Assembly: GCA_937912125.1 (NCBI GenBank) | Contig: CALDOK010000239.1 | Location: 1 to 35,544, forward strand | Source of the DNA: an uncultured Pseudomonadota bacterium | GTDB taxonomy: Bacteria > Myxococcota_A > UBA796 > JAFGLY01 | Length of the DNA: 35,544 nt | Reading direction: 5' to 3' | Shown here: one piece after another, positions 24,142 through 32,632 of the stretch | Numbering within the stretch: the stretch's first letter is position 1 | Layout: the number at the start of each line of letters is the position of its first letter | Notes under the pieces: model-generated | The model's database searches: none | What the model was told of the DNA's origin: nothing | Seen by the model: only the letters and a program-made list of their open reading frames with translations | Position numbers and translations under genes: made by a program

Positions 24142-26382
24142 ATGTCCGTGAACTCGCTGGATGTGGTCCCCTTTCGCCGCTCGCCCCCTGGGGTCGCTGG
24201 CTACTCGCCTCAGCTTGTCGGTGCGCTCATGCTTCGCTGGCAGCAGCTCCACAGCGGGGACGGCTCGCCCGGCGCCCGTGCGCGCCACACCCTCCCCGAC
24301 GGCTCGCCGCGCTTCCTCAACCGCCTGATCCTGCGCGATGAGGCCATCTACAGGGAGCACGCCCACGACCCCATGGACTGGCACCCCTTCGGTGCGGAGG
24401 CCTTCGCCGAGGCGCGCCGCAGCGCTCGGCCGCTGCTGCTCTGGGTGGTCGATGGGCGGTCCACCTCTACACGGGGGCCGTGGGAGCGCGTGTTCGGTGA
24501 CGTGCTCGTGGCCAGGGCGGCGAACCAGGCCTATGTCCCCGTGCTGCTGGGCTGCGAGGAGGACGCCGAGGAGATCGAGCGCTACCTGAGCGCCGCGGAG
24601 CTGATCCGTGGCCGCCGCAGCGGCAGCGCTGTGCTCTGGTTGACCCCAGGCCGAGCCCCCTACGCCGCCTGGAGCGTCGAGGATGACGAGCGGCAAGCCG
24701 TCGAGGGGCCGGGTCCGCTGCTCGCGCTGCTCGAGGCCCACAGCGAGCTGCCAGCGCAGGCCTCGGTGGAGCGCTGCTCAACGGGCAGTCGACCTGGCTG
24801 TGGTGGCATGGCCAGCATGTTTGGAGGCGAGGATCGGGTGCGACTCGAGGCCATCCTCCACATGGCGTCGGAGCAGCTGATCCCCCACTGGCAGATGTAC
24901 CTGGGCCAGCCCGGCGATCGCGGCGCCATCTCGCCGTCTTTGGTGCGCTTCGCCCTGCGGCATGGGGATCGCGCCGATCGACCCGCGCTGCTGCGCTGGG
25001 CGCTGGATCGCCTCGATGAGCAGCAGCGTGGAGCGGGCCGCGATCACCTGGGGGGCGGGTACTACCAGGGGTGGCAGGGCCCCGGCCGCCTGCCCCGGAG
25101 CTACGACAAGGAGCTGGCGAGCAATGCCGATCTTGCCCTGTGCTTCCTCGAGGCGTGGGAGCTGTCGGGCCGCAGAGACATGTTCTGGGCTGCCGAGGAG
25201 GTCCTCTCCTTGGCCTGGGGCGAGCTGCGCTCGGAGTTCGGAGCCTTCCACGCGGCCCTGCGCCGTCCCCCCGAGGCCGTGGATCCCATGCGTGACCTCA
25301 GCTGGACCCCGGAGGAGCTGCGCACGGCGCTGGGCGAGCCTCTCTTTCTGCTGCTGAGGGACAGCCTGGTGCTTTGGGACGTCGGCGGAGGCCGATCCCT
25401 GGTCACGCTCCCGCCTGCGAGCGACAGCACGGAGCAGCGCGGCGTGCGGCGGACCCACCTCGAGCATGCCCGGTCCCTGCTGGCCGAGCGCCGCCTGCGC
25501 CTGGACTCCAGCCGGGTGGATCCCCGGGTGCTGCCCGGCGCCAACGGCCTGATCGTGGCCGCCCTGGCGCGCACCGCGCGCAACCTGGACCACATCGGGC
25601 CCGACGCCCGCACCTGGCTCGACACCGCCCAGCGCGCAGCTGACAGCACCACCCAGCTGCTGTGGCATCGCGGTCGTCTGCTCGAGTCCTTCTACCACGG
25701 CATGCGCCAGCCGGGCCCAGCTGGCTTCCAGGACCATGTGCAGCTCGCCCAGGGTTTCCTTGAGCTGTTCGAGAGCACCGGCCAGGTGAGCTGGCTGCGC
25801 ATGTGCTTGGCCCTGGAGGATGCCCTGCATGGGCTCTGGGCCAGCCGTCACAGCAGCTCGCCCGAGAACGGGGGAGTCGGGCCGAACCCGTCCCTCGACC
25901 AGCGGCAGCAGGCCGAGGATGCCGCGGCTTGGAGCGTGTTGTTGACCCGCCTGGCCACCCTGCTCTCCGATCCCCAGCGGCGAAGGCGCGCGATGGCGAT
26001 GTTGCGGCCATGGTTCCCTCAGCTGGAGGCGAACCCCTTGGGGCATGCTGGCTTGTTGGCCGCGGCCGAGCGCCTGCTGGCCGAGCCCCAGGTGCTGCTG
26101 GTGTGGAGCCACGACGACGCGGCCCGTCGCGCCGCCTTCCTGGGTGTGTTGCGGAGCGTGGGCGCCTCGGGGCGCGAGGTGGTGGTCACCAGCGAGGGCT
26201 GCGACCTCGAGGCGCTACCTCAGCGCCTGCCCATCGCGGCTCACCACCGGGCCGGCGCCCAGCGTGCTGCCGCCTATGTGTGCGGTTCCCGCGCCTGCTC
26301 TCGCGGTATCGAGACCCCCTACGCCCTGCAGCGCTTCCTGTTGGGTCGGTCCATGCCCTCGAGCGATCCGCGGGCGGCCTGA
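24142..26382 (+). CDS. YyaL/SPATA20-family protein lacking the thioredoxin CxxC
   Basis: A 746-residue protein. Residues about 59-190 match the thioredoxin-like N-terminal domain of the YyaL/SPATA20 family: NRLILRDEAIYREHAHDPMDWHPFG parallels the usual NRLAxExSPYLxxHAxNPVDWxPWG. The redox motif STCHWCH of the family reads STSTRGP here, with both cysteines lost. The middle has the alpha/alpha-barrel (GH-like, N-acylglucosamine epimerase) repeats with HLGGGYYQGW and SYDKELASNADLA, and the C terminus keeps the AYVCGSRACS motif. Family function is unknown. GGAGG six bases before the ATG decides the start over a longer ATG at 24088. It is convergent with the ThiF gene. Confidence 0.82.
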   Translation: MSVNSLDVVPFRRSPPGVAGYSPQLVGALMLRWQQLHSGDGSPGARARHTLPDGSPRFLNRLILRDEAIYREHAHDPMDWHPFGAEAFAEARRSARPLLLWVVDGRSTSTRGPWERVFGDVLVARAANQAYVPVLLGCEEDAEEIERYLSAAELIRGRRSGSAVLWLTPGRAPYAAWSVEDDERQAVEGPGPLLALLEAHSELPAQASVERCSTGSRPGCGGMASMFGGEDRVRLEAILHMASEQLIPHWQMYLGQPGDRGAISPSLVRFALRHGDRADRPALLRWALDRLDEQQRGAGRDHLGGGYYQGWQGPGRLPRSYDKELASNADLALCFLEAWELSGRRDMFWAAEEVLSLAWGELRSEFGAFHAALRRPPEAVDPMRDLSWTPEELRTALGEPLFLLLRDSLVLWDVGGGRSLVTLPPASDSTEQRGVRRTHLEHARSLLAERRLRLDSSRVDPRVLPGANGLIVAALARTARNLDHIGPDARTWLDTAQRAADSTTQLLWHRGRLLESFYHGMRQPGPAGFQDHVQLAQGFLELFESTGQVSWLRMCLALEDALHGLWASRHSSSPENGGVGPNPSLDQRQQAEDAAAWSVLLTRLATLLSDPQRRRRAMAMLRPWFPQLEANPLGHAGLLAAAERLLAEPQVLLVWSHDDAARRAAFLGVLRSVGASGREVVVTSEGCDLEALPQRLPIAAHHRAGAQRAAAYVCGSRACSRGIETPYALQRFLLGRSMPSSDPRAA

Positions 26383-26438
26383 CGAGTCACCCAGGTGGAG
26401 GGGCGGGCTCCGTGCCCACCCGGAGCAGGCGTTGTGGA

Positions 26439-27452
26439 TCAGCTGCCCACGAAGCGGGCCACCAGGCTCCGGGCCAGGTCGAGGTCCCGGGTGCCGTTCA
26501 CCAGCACCGTGCCGTCGGCGAAGATCAGCAGCTCGTGCTCGGCGGTGGCGAAGACGACGTGGTCGTCGCCGAGGTCCACGGAGCCTGCTCCCTCGAGGCG
26601 TGCGGCCAGATCGGGCAGGCCCAGTGTGATGGGCTGGGCGGGGGTGACCTGCACCGCCTCTTCGCCGCACAGTGTGGTGGCGGTGGCCACTCCCGAGGCC
26701 CGCAGGAAGGGGAACGTGCGCGCACCGCAGCACGGGCAGGCGGGGTCGCGGGGCACCGTGATGGTGTGGAACCTCCCGGCCCAGGGGTCCAGGCTGGTGA
26801 GCCGGCCCGCGTGTTCGTCCTGGCCCACCAACAGGCGGATGGCCATGGCCACCTGCAGGGACGCCACCATGACCGGGGCGGAGGCCAGCACGCCTGCGGT
26901 GTCGCAGGTGGCCAGGGTGCCGGGCTCGGGCGGATCGGGGAAGGCGCAGCGCAGGCAGGGCCCCTTGCCGGGGACCACGGCCATGGCCAGCCCCTGGGTG
27001 CCCACGGCCCCGCCGTACACCCACGGCAGGCCGGCCTGAACGCAGGCGTCGTTGAGGACGTAGCGGGTCTCTACGTTGTCGGTGCCGTCCATGACCAGGT
27101 CGCAGCCACGCAGCAGGCCGCGGATGGTGCGGGGGCCGACGCTGACCACCCGGGGCTCGATGGTGATGCCGGGGTTGATCTGCCGCAGCCTGGCCGCCGC
27201 AGCCACGGCCTTGAGCCTGCGTTCCTGGGCGTCGCTGGGGTCGTAGAGCAGCTGCCGCTGCAGGTTCGTGAAGTCCACCCGGTCCCGGTCCACCACGATC
27301 AGGTGGCCTACACCGGCCCGCGTCAGCAGCTCGGCCTGCACCGTGCCCAGGGCCCCGCAGCCCACCACCAGCACGCGGGCAGCGGCCAGGCGCTGCTGAC
27401 CTTCGGGGCCGATCTCGGGGAGGATGCGCTGACGGGCGTAGTAGTCGGACAT
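26439..27452 (-). CDS. ThiF/MoeB-family E1-like adenylyltransferase
   Basis: A 337-residue E1-like enzyme that adenylates the C-terminal glycine of a ubiquitin-like sulfur carrier (ThiS or MoaD type). VLVVGCGALGTVQAE is the nucleotide-binding loop; VVDRDRVDFTNLQRQ carries the catalytic Asp and Arg. ATCDTAGVL is the position of the reactive cysteine, and CLRC with CPCC are the four zinc ligands. In place of a rhodanese domain, a ~75-residue C-terminal domain (LCGEEAVQVTPAQP, LLIFADGTVLVNGTRD) resembles that of Bacillus ThiF. No thiS or thiG is nearby, so thiamine or molybdopterin cannot be decided. It is divergent from the next gene by 56 bp. Confidence 0.9.
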   Translation of the reverse strand: MSDYYARQRILPEIGPEGQQRLAAARVLVVGCGALGTVQAELLTRAGVGHLIVVDRDRVDFTNLQRQLLYDPSDAQERRLKAVAAAARLRQINPGITIEPRVVSVGPRTIRGLLRGCDLVMDGTDNVETRYVLNDACVQAGLPWVYGGAVGTQGLAMAVVPGKGPCLRCAFPDPPEPGTLATCDTAGVLASAPVMVASLQVAMAIRLLVGQDEHAGRLTSLDPWAGRFHTITVPRDPACPCCGARTFPFLRASGVATATTLCGEEAVQVTPAQPITLGLPDLAARLEGAGSVDLGDDHVVFATAEHELLIFADGTVLVNGTRDLDLARSLVARFVGS

Positions 27453-27508
27453 GGCGGAGTGCTTCTAACCGGGTTCAGTAGCTACCCACCCAATCTCGGA
27501 GACCTTCG

Positions 27509-28279
27509 GTGAGCGACACCTCCAGCCCCCCACCCGCGTCCGCGGCGTCCTCTGCCCGCGCGAGCATCACCACCTCGGCCATCATGGCGGGGATCTGCGC
27601 TCTGAGCCCGGTCCCATTCGTCGACGATCTGTTCATCGGCGCCATCCGACGCCACGCCGTGCGCCGCATCTTTCGCGCCCGGGGCAAGGAGCTGACCTGG
27701 GGCCAGGCGCGGGCGCTGACCCGCACCCACCGCAACCTGCTGGTGGGCTGTCTGCTGGGGGTGGTGGTGTACCCGATCCGGAAGATCTTCCGGAAGGTGT
27801 TCTACATCTTCGCGGTGAAGGAAGCCGTGGCGGTGGCCTCGCGGTTGCTGCATCAGGGCCGACTGGTGGAGCATGCCCTGGCTTCGGGCTGCCTGTCGGT
27901 GGACGAGCTGGGCGCCAGCAAGGAGCCACTTTCCCGGCTGAACGTGACCATCCAACAGACCTGCGATGAGGCGAACACCGACTCCATCCTACGGATCTTC
28001 GAGGCGAGCTTCGCTGGTGGGCGAGCCTTCCTGCGCAGCCTGGGTCGACGTGCCGTGCGCATCCTGCGGGCCCTGAGCGTGATGCGACAGCCCGATGCCG
28101 TGGACGCCCTCCCCGGCCAGCTCGAGGGCGAGCGGGAGCGCGGTCTGCTGGCGGATCTGCACACGGCGCTGCTGGGCGAGGAGGTCTACTTCGCGGTGTT
28201 GACGGCCAGCTTCGATGAACGCTGGGCCAAGGAACTCCAGGCCGGCGAAGCGCCGCAGCTGACCGGAGGCGAGGAGTAG
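27509..28279 (+). CDS. Conserved hypothetical protein with amphipathic/membrane segment
   Basis: A 256-residue protein of unknown function. After a Ser/Ala/Pro-rich N terminus comes SALSPVPFVDDLFIGAIRRH-like sequence, a pattern of a hydrophobic PVPFxDD loop followed by basic helices. A hydrophobic stretch around residues 77-90 (LVGCLLGVVVYPI) and a basic KIFRKVFYIF segment suggest membrane association. The rest is helical and charged. I recall similar PVPFxDD proteins from myxobacteria, without a function. The start is GTG with GGAG seven bases upstream. The last 94 bp overlap the convergent membrane protein gene. Confidence 0.65.
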   Translation: MSDTSSPPPASAASSARASITTSAIMAGICALSPVPFVDDLFIGAIRRHAVRRIFRARGKELTWGQARALTRTHRNLLVGCLLGVVVYPIRKIFRKVFYIFAVKEAVAVASRLLHQGRLVEHALASGCLSVDELGASKEPLSRLNVTIQQTCDEANTDSILRIFEASFAGGRAFLRSLGRRAVRILRALSVMRQPDAVDALPGQLEGERERGLLADLHTALLGEEVYFAVLTASFDERWAKELQAGEAPQLTGGEE

Positions 28280-28827
28280 CTCCACCTCAGGATGGCTCCC
28301 CAGCCCGCCAGTCTGCAGGCCCCTATCAGGACCCTCACCAGCAGCGAGGCCGGATCTGCACCGAGCTCCAGCAGCGTGCGTGCCAGCTCCCACAGCCGCA
28401 GCATGCGACCGTCCATCAGGCTCGCCAGCGCCAACATGGCCAGGGCGACCACCAGCCAGCCCCTGGCCTTCGCGCCGGGCTCCAGCAGCGCCTTGCCCGC
28501 GATGGTGATGCCCAGCATCAGGGCTCCGAAGCCCTGGGTCGCCAGCAGCAGGGGGGCGAGGCTGGCCAGGCCGGGCGACCTGCCATCACGGTGGGCGCAG
28601 GCCGCGACGATGGCCGCCAGCACCAGCCAGTGCTCCGCCGCCAGCAGCCTGTTCAGGCTCTGCAGCCCCGGCAGCAGGCTCAACGCCAGGGCCCCCAAGA
28701 ACAGACCCATCACCGCCGCCAGCCCTCGGCGGTGCTGGCGCATGGCCAGCCACACTCCGATGCCCGCGGTCAGCGCGAGGGGTGCGGCGTCGTGGAACAT
28801 CCACCAGTCCAGGATGGTGTCCAGCAT
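28186..28827 (-). CDS. Hypothetical multi-pass membrane protein
   Basis: A 213-residue protein with about five to six hydrophobic spans (LALTAGIGVWLAM, AAVMGLFLGALALSLLP, LVLAAIVAACA, ALMLGITIAGKALL, WLVVALAMLALASL). No family is recognised. The last ~31 residues (after WGAILRW) are hydrophilic and lie antisense to the end of the convergent gene. Either the genes truly overlap by 94 bp, or the stop codon was lost and the C terminus has been extended. It is the last gene on this strand after the respiratory operon, separated from the small membrane protein gene by 125 bp. Confidence 0.5.
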   Translation of the reverse strand: MLDTILDWWMFHDAAPLALTAGIGVWLAMRQHRRGLAAVMGLFLGALALSLLPGLQSLNRLLAAEHWLVLAAIVAACAHRDGRSPGLASLAPLLLATQGFGALMLGITIAGKALLEPGAKARGWLVVALAMLALASLMDGRMLRLWELARTLLELGADPASLLVRVLIGACRLAGWGAILRWSYSSPPVSCGASPAWSSLAQRSSKLAVNTAK

Positions 28828-28952
28828 GGATGCGAGCAGGGGCCCGAGGGCTCCGGAGACGAGGTCAGGGGTTGCAGCGCCGGCGCGTCACCTCTCGAGG
28901 TGCACCTGTTCTAAGCACGCTAGCGGGCGTGTCCAGCCAGAGGATTCGCGGG

Positions 28953-29336
28953 CTACGTGTCCACCACCGGGGGGGGACGGGAGCCTTCCGCCCTGCCGCC
29001 GCCAACGGAGAAGTGGCGCACGAGGCGCTGTGCTCGTGGCAGCAGGGCGGAGGCGCCAGTGAAGAGGGCGACGGCGCCGAGGATCAGCGCCATGCGCAGC
29101 CAGGGCTCACCCATGGCCAGCCGCTGCTGGGCGATCTGGCAGAGGGTGAACAGCCATGCCAGGCTCCCCAGGCTCAGGCTGAGGCTGATGGTCCAGCCGG
29201 CCCAGGGGCGCCGGACCAGCAGCAGCAGCGGGATGGCCAGGCTCAGGGCTACCAACGCGGCGTGGCCTCCCCGCAGGAAGTGCGCCGCGAGCAACAGGGC
29301 GGACAGCACGATGGGGGAGGCCAGCAGGATGATCAT
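28953..29336 (-). CDS. Small four-span membrane protein following the octaheme cytochrome
   Basis: A 127-residue membrane protein with four hydrophobic spans. The motifs AAHFLRGGHAALVAL, PLLLLVRRPWAGW and GEPWLRMALILGAVALFT look conserved rather than random, and I recall similar short proteins with an 'LRGG...RRPWA...PWxRMAxILGxVALFT' pattern, without a known function. Tail after ~110 is soluble. It begins 36 bp after the octaheme cytochrome gene on the same strand and is likely part of the Rieske/cytochrome b operon, perhaps as an accessory subunit. The ATG at 29336 has no strong ribosome binding site. Confidence 0.62.
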   Translation of the reverse strand: MIILLASPIVLSALLLAAHFLRGGHAALVALSLAIPLLLLVRRPWAGWTISLSLSLGSLAWLFTLCQIAQQRLAMGEPWLRMALILGAVALFTGASALLPRAQRLVRHFSVGGGRAEGSRPPPVVDT

Positions 29337-29372
29337 GATGGTACCGAGTGGGGTGAGACCCCGGCGATGGGG

Positions 29373-30968
29373 CTATTCCCGCGCGCCGTAGGTCTCCTGC
29401 TCCCAGGACAGCATGGCTTCGCGCTCGGCGGCGTTCAGGCCCTCGGTCCAGCGGTGGTACTTGTTCCAGTTGTCGCCCTCGTGCAGGGTCTTCTCGACGA
29501 ACGCGGCGACCTCTTCGCCCTTGCCCGCGTCTTCGGCGGCGTGCTCCACCGCGGGCAGGAACTTGGTGTAGAAGTTGCGGGTGAGCTCGTAGAAGCCGTG
29601 CCACTGGACGTAGTCGGGGCCCATCATGGCGGCGCCGTGGCGGGCGCGTCGGCCCTCGTGGTGCCAGATCTCGAAGTACTCGTAGTCCAGGTGCTCGTTC
29701 ATGGGGACCTTGTCCAGCACGCCGACCTCCTTGAGGTGCTCGTAGATGGCGGTGCTGGGCTTGCCGTACTTCTCGTTGTACAGGTGCACGGCGTTGTCGT
29801 ACTGCACGTAGAAGCCGTCCACCCAGGCGTCGCCGTGGCAGACCAGGCAGGCCTGCTTCATGTCCTGGCGGCGGCCCTCGGGCTCCTTCAGGCGCACCAG
29901 GCCGGACTCATCCACGATGCCACCCGGCTGGATGCTGATCTTGGGCCGCAGGGTCCAGCTGATGCGGGCGCCGACGTCGTGGGTCATCTCCATGGGGGCG
30001 TAGTTGCCGTGTGCGGCTACCGGGCCCAGGTGGCAGCTGGAGCAGCTGGGGGCCGCGCTGTAGTCCTCGCCCAGGACCCACTCGAGGCCGGGGGCGTCCA
30101 TGCCCATGCTGTCCGCGTTCTTGGCGAAGGCGATGCCGTGCTTGGACTCGGTGAAGATCTCGATCTGCGGGTGGTCGGGGCCCATGTGGCACTTGCCGCA
30201 GTTCTCGGGGCGGCGGGCCAATTCGGCGCTGAACTCGTGGCGGCTGTGGCAGGCGGAGCAGGAGCCCCAGCTGCCGTCCACGTTGACGCGACCCATGCCG
30301 GTGTTGGGCCAGGTGTCGGCGGCGTAGACCGGGGGTTCGTCTCCGGTGGCGGGTACGGACACGCGCAGGACCGAGCCGTGGCACTGCTGGCAGCCGTTGT
30401 TGGCGGCGGCGGGGCCCTCGGCGTAGCGGCCCAGGAAGTTGTCCACGGAGCCCAGGAAGTCCGACGCGCTCTGGTGCCGGGAGTGGAAGAACTGCTCGCT
30501 CTCCGTCTCGTGGCACTGGGCGCAGGTGCGCGGGGAGACCGCGGTCACGATCTGGGCGCCCTCGTGCTTCCACAGGTCGGCGCGCTCCACGGGAGCGCCC
30601 GCCTCGTCGGTGACCAGGGTGATGGACTTGTTGCCCGACTCCTTGTCCCACACGGTGGAGACCGTGTAGCGAGGGTTGTCGATGTCGGGGCCGTCGCCCA
30701 CGGCGGGCACCCCGTGGCAGTCCATGCAGCCCACGCCGTTGATGGCGTGCACGCTGTGCTTCCAGTGGGAGACGATGCCGGGATCCCGGCCGGGGCCGTT
30801 CTCCAGCTCCTCGCCGTGGCAGTCTACGCAGCCGGCGGAGTCGGCCTTGACCACGGGCTTGGCTTCACCCGTGGCGTGCTCCTTCTCGGCCATCACCACG
30901 TAGCCGAGGACCACGATGATGAGCGCCGAGCACAGCGCGATGATGATCTCTTTGATCTTCAGGGACAT
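29373..30968 (-). CDS. Membrane-anchored octaheme cytochrome c, hydroxylamine oxidoreductase family
   Basis: A 531-residue multiheme cytochrome with exactly eight CxxCH sites, starting at residues 47, 81, 149, 193, 237, 257, 309 and 374. An uncleaved N-terminal span (about 8-26) anchors it, with the heme domain in the periplasm. MTHDVGARISWTLRP at 328-342 and the helical C terminus with MMGPDYVQWHGFYE are characteristic of the HAO-like octaheme family. Whether the tyrosine that cross-links heme P460 in true HAO is present needs an alignment; without it the enzyme would be of the reductive type. GGAG six bases before the ATG supports the start. It follows Rieske and cytochrome b genes (gap 18 bp) and could accept quinol electrons from them in place of cytochrome c1. 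Confidence 0.9.
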   Translation of the reverse strand: MSLKIKEIIIALCSALIIVVLGYVVMAEKEHATGEAKPVVKADSAGCVDCHGEELENGPGRDPGIVSHWKHSVHAINGVGCMDCHGVPAVGDGPDIDNPRYTVSTVWDKESGNKSITLVTDEAGAPVERADLWKHEGAQIVTAVSPRTCAQCHETESEQFFHSRHQSASDFLGSVDNFLGRYAEGPAAANNGCQQCHGSVLRVSVPATGDEPPVYAADTWPNTGMGRVNVDGSWGSCSACHSRHEFSAELARRPENCGKCHMGPDHPQIEIFTESKHGIAFAKNADSMGMDAPGLEWVLGEDYSAAPSCSSCHLGPVAAHGNYAPMEMTHDVGARISWTLRPKISIQPGGIVDESGLVRLKEPEGRRQDMKQACLVCHGDAWVDGFYVQYDNAVHLYNEKYGKPSTAIYEHLKEVGVLDKVPMNEHLDYEYFEIWHHEGRRARHGAAMMGPDYVQWHGFYELTRNFYTKFLPAVEHAAEDAGKGEEVAAFVEKTLHEGDNWNKYHRWTEGLNAAEREAMLSWEQETYGARE

Positions 30969-30986
30969 AGGGGGCTCCAGGGCGGC

Positions 30987-32066
30987 TCAGTAGGCTTCGA
31001 CGACGGACCAGATGAGGAAGACGGCCAGCGTGGCCATGCCCACCAACAGGCTGGTCTCGAGACGCCCCTTGAACAGGGCGCGATCGATGGGTTGCAGGAT
31101 GTACTGGTCGATGAAGGGCCAGAAGAACAGGGCCACACCGAGCAGCAAGGTGACGACCACGCCCATCTGACCAGGGACCAGCTTGAGCATGTGGAAGACG
31201 GCGTAGAAGTACCACTCGGGCTTGATATGCTCGGGGGTGACCGCCGGGTCGAAGGGCAGCCCCATGGCCACAGGGAAGGCCAGGGCCAGCAGCATGATGA
31301 CCAGCGCGACGTATAGGAAGCTCGCGGACTCCGCGATGGCGTGGTCGGGGAAGAACTCGTGGCTTCCCTTCTCGGCGGTCTCGGCCGCTTCTGCGTCCAG
31401 GTCCGCCTGGGTACCCGGCTTGTGCATGCCGTGCAGGCGCACGAACATCAGGTGTACCAGCACCACGCCCATCAGGGCCGCGGGCATGATCTGCACATGC
31501 AGGGCGTACATGCGGCTCAGGGTGGCCTGGTTGAAGCTGTCGCCCGCCAGGAAGAGCTGCTTGGCGAGGCCGCCGATCAAGGGCACGGCGCCCACGATGT
31601 TCGAGGTCACCACGATGGCCCAGTAGCTGACCGTGTCGCCCACCAGTGCATAGCCGGTGAAGGCCAGCCCCAGGGTGACGCCCAGCAGGCCCACGCCGGC
31701 CATCCAGGTGCCCCAGCGGTGCTCCCGGAACGAGGCGGTCATGAAGGTGCGCAGCATGTGCAGGCCCAGGAACACCACCATGAAGCTGGCGCCCCAGTTG
31801 TGCACCGAGCGCAGGAAGAGTCCGAAGCGGGCGTCTTCGGTGATGTAGCGGATGCTCTCGAAGGCCGTGCCGGGCTCGGCCCTGTAGTAGAAGGCCAGCA
31901 GCAAGCCGGTGGCCGCCTGCAGCCCGAAGAGCAGCCCGGCGATGCCGCCCCAGCACCACCACCAGCGCTTGGCCGAGTGGGGCAGGGACTCGCCAGCCTT
32001 CTCGTACAGATCCTGGACGTCGATGGGGAAGGCTTCGAGGAGTTCGTCGATGACGCGGCGAGGCAT
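30987..32066 (-). CDS. Cytochrome b of a Rieske/cytochrome b complex, b6f-like
   Basis: A 359-residue fused cytochrome b with about seven to eight spans, combining b6 and subunit IV parts. Heme b ligands are H89/H103 (13 residues between) and H190/H205 (14 between); the 14-residue spacing is the b6f type. C38 in WWWCWGGIAG aligns with Cys35 of cytochrome b6, the attachment point of heme c-i. The quinol-site motif is PEWY at 283-286. Insertion of charged residues (about 218-240) links the two halves. The ATG at 32066 with GGAG upstream is preferred over a TTG at 32078. The gene starts 13 bp after the Rieske gene. It should oxidise quinol and pass electrons to the Rieske protein and the octaheme cytochrome. 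Confidence 0.92.
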   Translation of the reverse strand: MPRRVIDELLEAFPIDVQDLYEKAGESLPHSAKRWWWCWGGIAGLLFGLQAATGLLLAFYYRAEPGTAFESIRYITEDARFGLFLRSVHNWGASFMVVFLGLHMLRTFMTASFREHRWGTWMAGVGLLGVTLGLAFTGYALVGDTVSYWAIVVTSNIVGAVPLIGGLAKQLFLAGDSFNQATLSRMYALHVQIMPAALMGVVLVHLMFVRLHGMHKPGTQADLDAEAAETAEKGSHEFFPDHAIAESASFLYVALVIMLLALAFPVAMGLPFDPAVTPEHIKPEWYFYAVFHMLKLVPGQMGVVVTLLLGVALFFWPFIDQYILQPIDRALFKGRLETSLLVGMATLAVFLIWSVVEAY

Positions 32067-32079
32067 GGGTGACTCCAAG

Positions 32080-32523
32080 CTAAGCGAGCTTCACGAAGAC
32101 CTTGCCGTCGCGGACCGTGACCGGGTACCGGGGCAGGGGTCGCTCGGGGGGGCCGTCGGTTGCGTTGCCTTGGGCATCGAACCAGCCGTTGTGGCACGGG
32201 CACTCGAACTTCTGTTCATCTGCGCGGTAGAACACCGAGCAGCCCAGGTGGGTGCAGGTGGTGCCGATGGCCATCAGCTCTCCATCGGCCTGTTCCATGA
32301 GCATCACCTTGCGGCCGTCATCGTCCAGCAATTCCAGGGTCTTGCCGTCGCCCACCTGGTGGCGCAGGCAGATGAAGCGGGGCTTCACCTCGACCTTGGG
32401 CACCGGGTAGAGGAAGCCGACGCCTACGACGCCGGCCATGGCGGCGGCCCCTGCGGCTACGCCACCGACCAGGAGGCGGAGGGCGGCGCGGCGGCTCACG
32501 CGGGCGGGGGACTCATCGGACAT
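32080..32523 (-). CDS. Rieske [2Fe-2S] protein of the cytochrome b complex
   Basis: A 147-residue iron-sulfur protein. The N terminus has a twin-arginine-like SRRAALRLL motif followed by a hydrophobic helix (19-39) that would anchor it. The cluster motifs are CTHLGC at 90-95 and CPCHNGWF at 108-115, with both disulfide cysteines, so a high-potential Rieske centre is expected. The C-terminal PPERPLPRYPVTV loop is standard. It is the first gene of the operon with cytochrome b and the octaheme cytochrome, and its promoter region carries a half-site matching the Rrf2 operator upstream of the regulator gene. Confidence 0.94.
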   Translation of the reverse strand: MSDESPARVSRRAALRLLVGGVAAGAAAMAGVVGVGFLYPVPKVEVKPRFICLRHQVGDGKTLELLDDDGRKVMLMEQADGELMAIGTTCTHLGCSVFYRADEQKFECPCHNGWFDAQGNATDGPPERPLPRYPVTVRDGKVFVKLA

Positions 32524-32546
32524 GGCTGACCTCGGAGTGGTAACCA

Positions 32547-32572
32547 GATTCTGGAATCTAAATACCTAATTC
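32547..32572. promoter_or_regulatory. Imperfect inverted repeat upstream of the Rieske gene, probable Rrf2/NsrR operator
   Basis: GATTCTGG-N10-CCTAATTC has the same 8-10-8 geometry as the perfect repeat at 33166-33191. The half-site ATACCTAATT here differs at one base from ATACCTGATT there. On the minus strand the site overlaps a plausible -10 (TATTTA) with TTGCGC upstream, as expected for a repressor of the respiratory operon. Confidence 0.5.
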
Positions 32573-32612
32573 ACCAGGGGCTGCGCAAGGCCTGTCCGCA
32601 AGTTTCTGCATG

Positions 32613-32628
32613 TGACTGATCGATGTCA
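32613..32628. promoter_or_regulatory. TGAC-N8-GTCA inverted repeat, possible Crp/Fnr-type site
   Basis: TGAC-TGATCGAT-GTCA lies 90 bp upstream of the Rieske start codon and just after the Rrf2 gene. Two-fold symmetry and the TGA/TCA arms resemble Crp/Fnr-family sites, and a Crp/Fnr gene is 600 bp away. The arms are short and chance occurrence is possible. Confidence 0.25.
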
Positions 32629-32632
32629 GCTT

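Noticed and set aside
28782..31316. Very long open frame on the + strand (844 codons) over the octaheme cytochrome
   Set aside because: It is antisense to the clear eight-CxxCH cytochrome and has the Gly/Val/His/Ala-rich composition typical of antisense frames in high-GC DNA.
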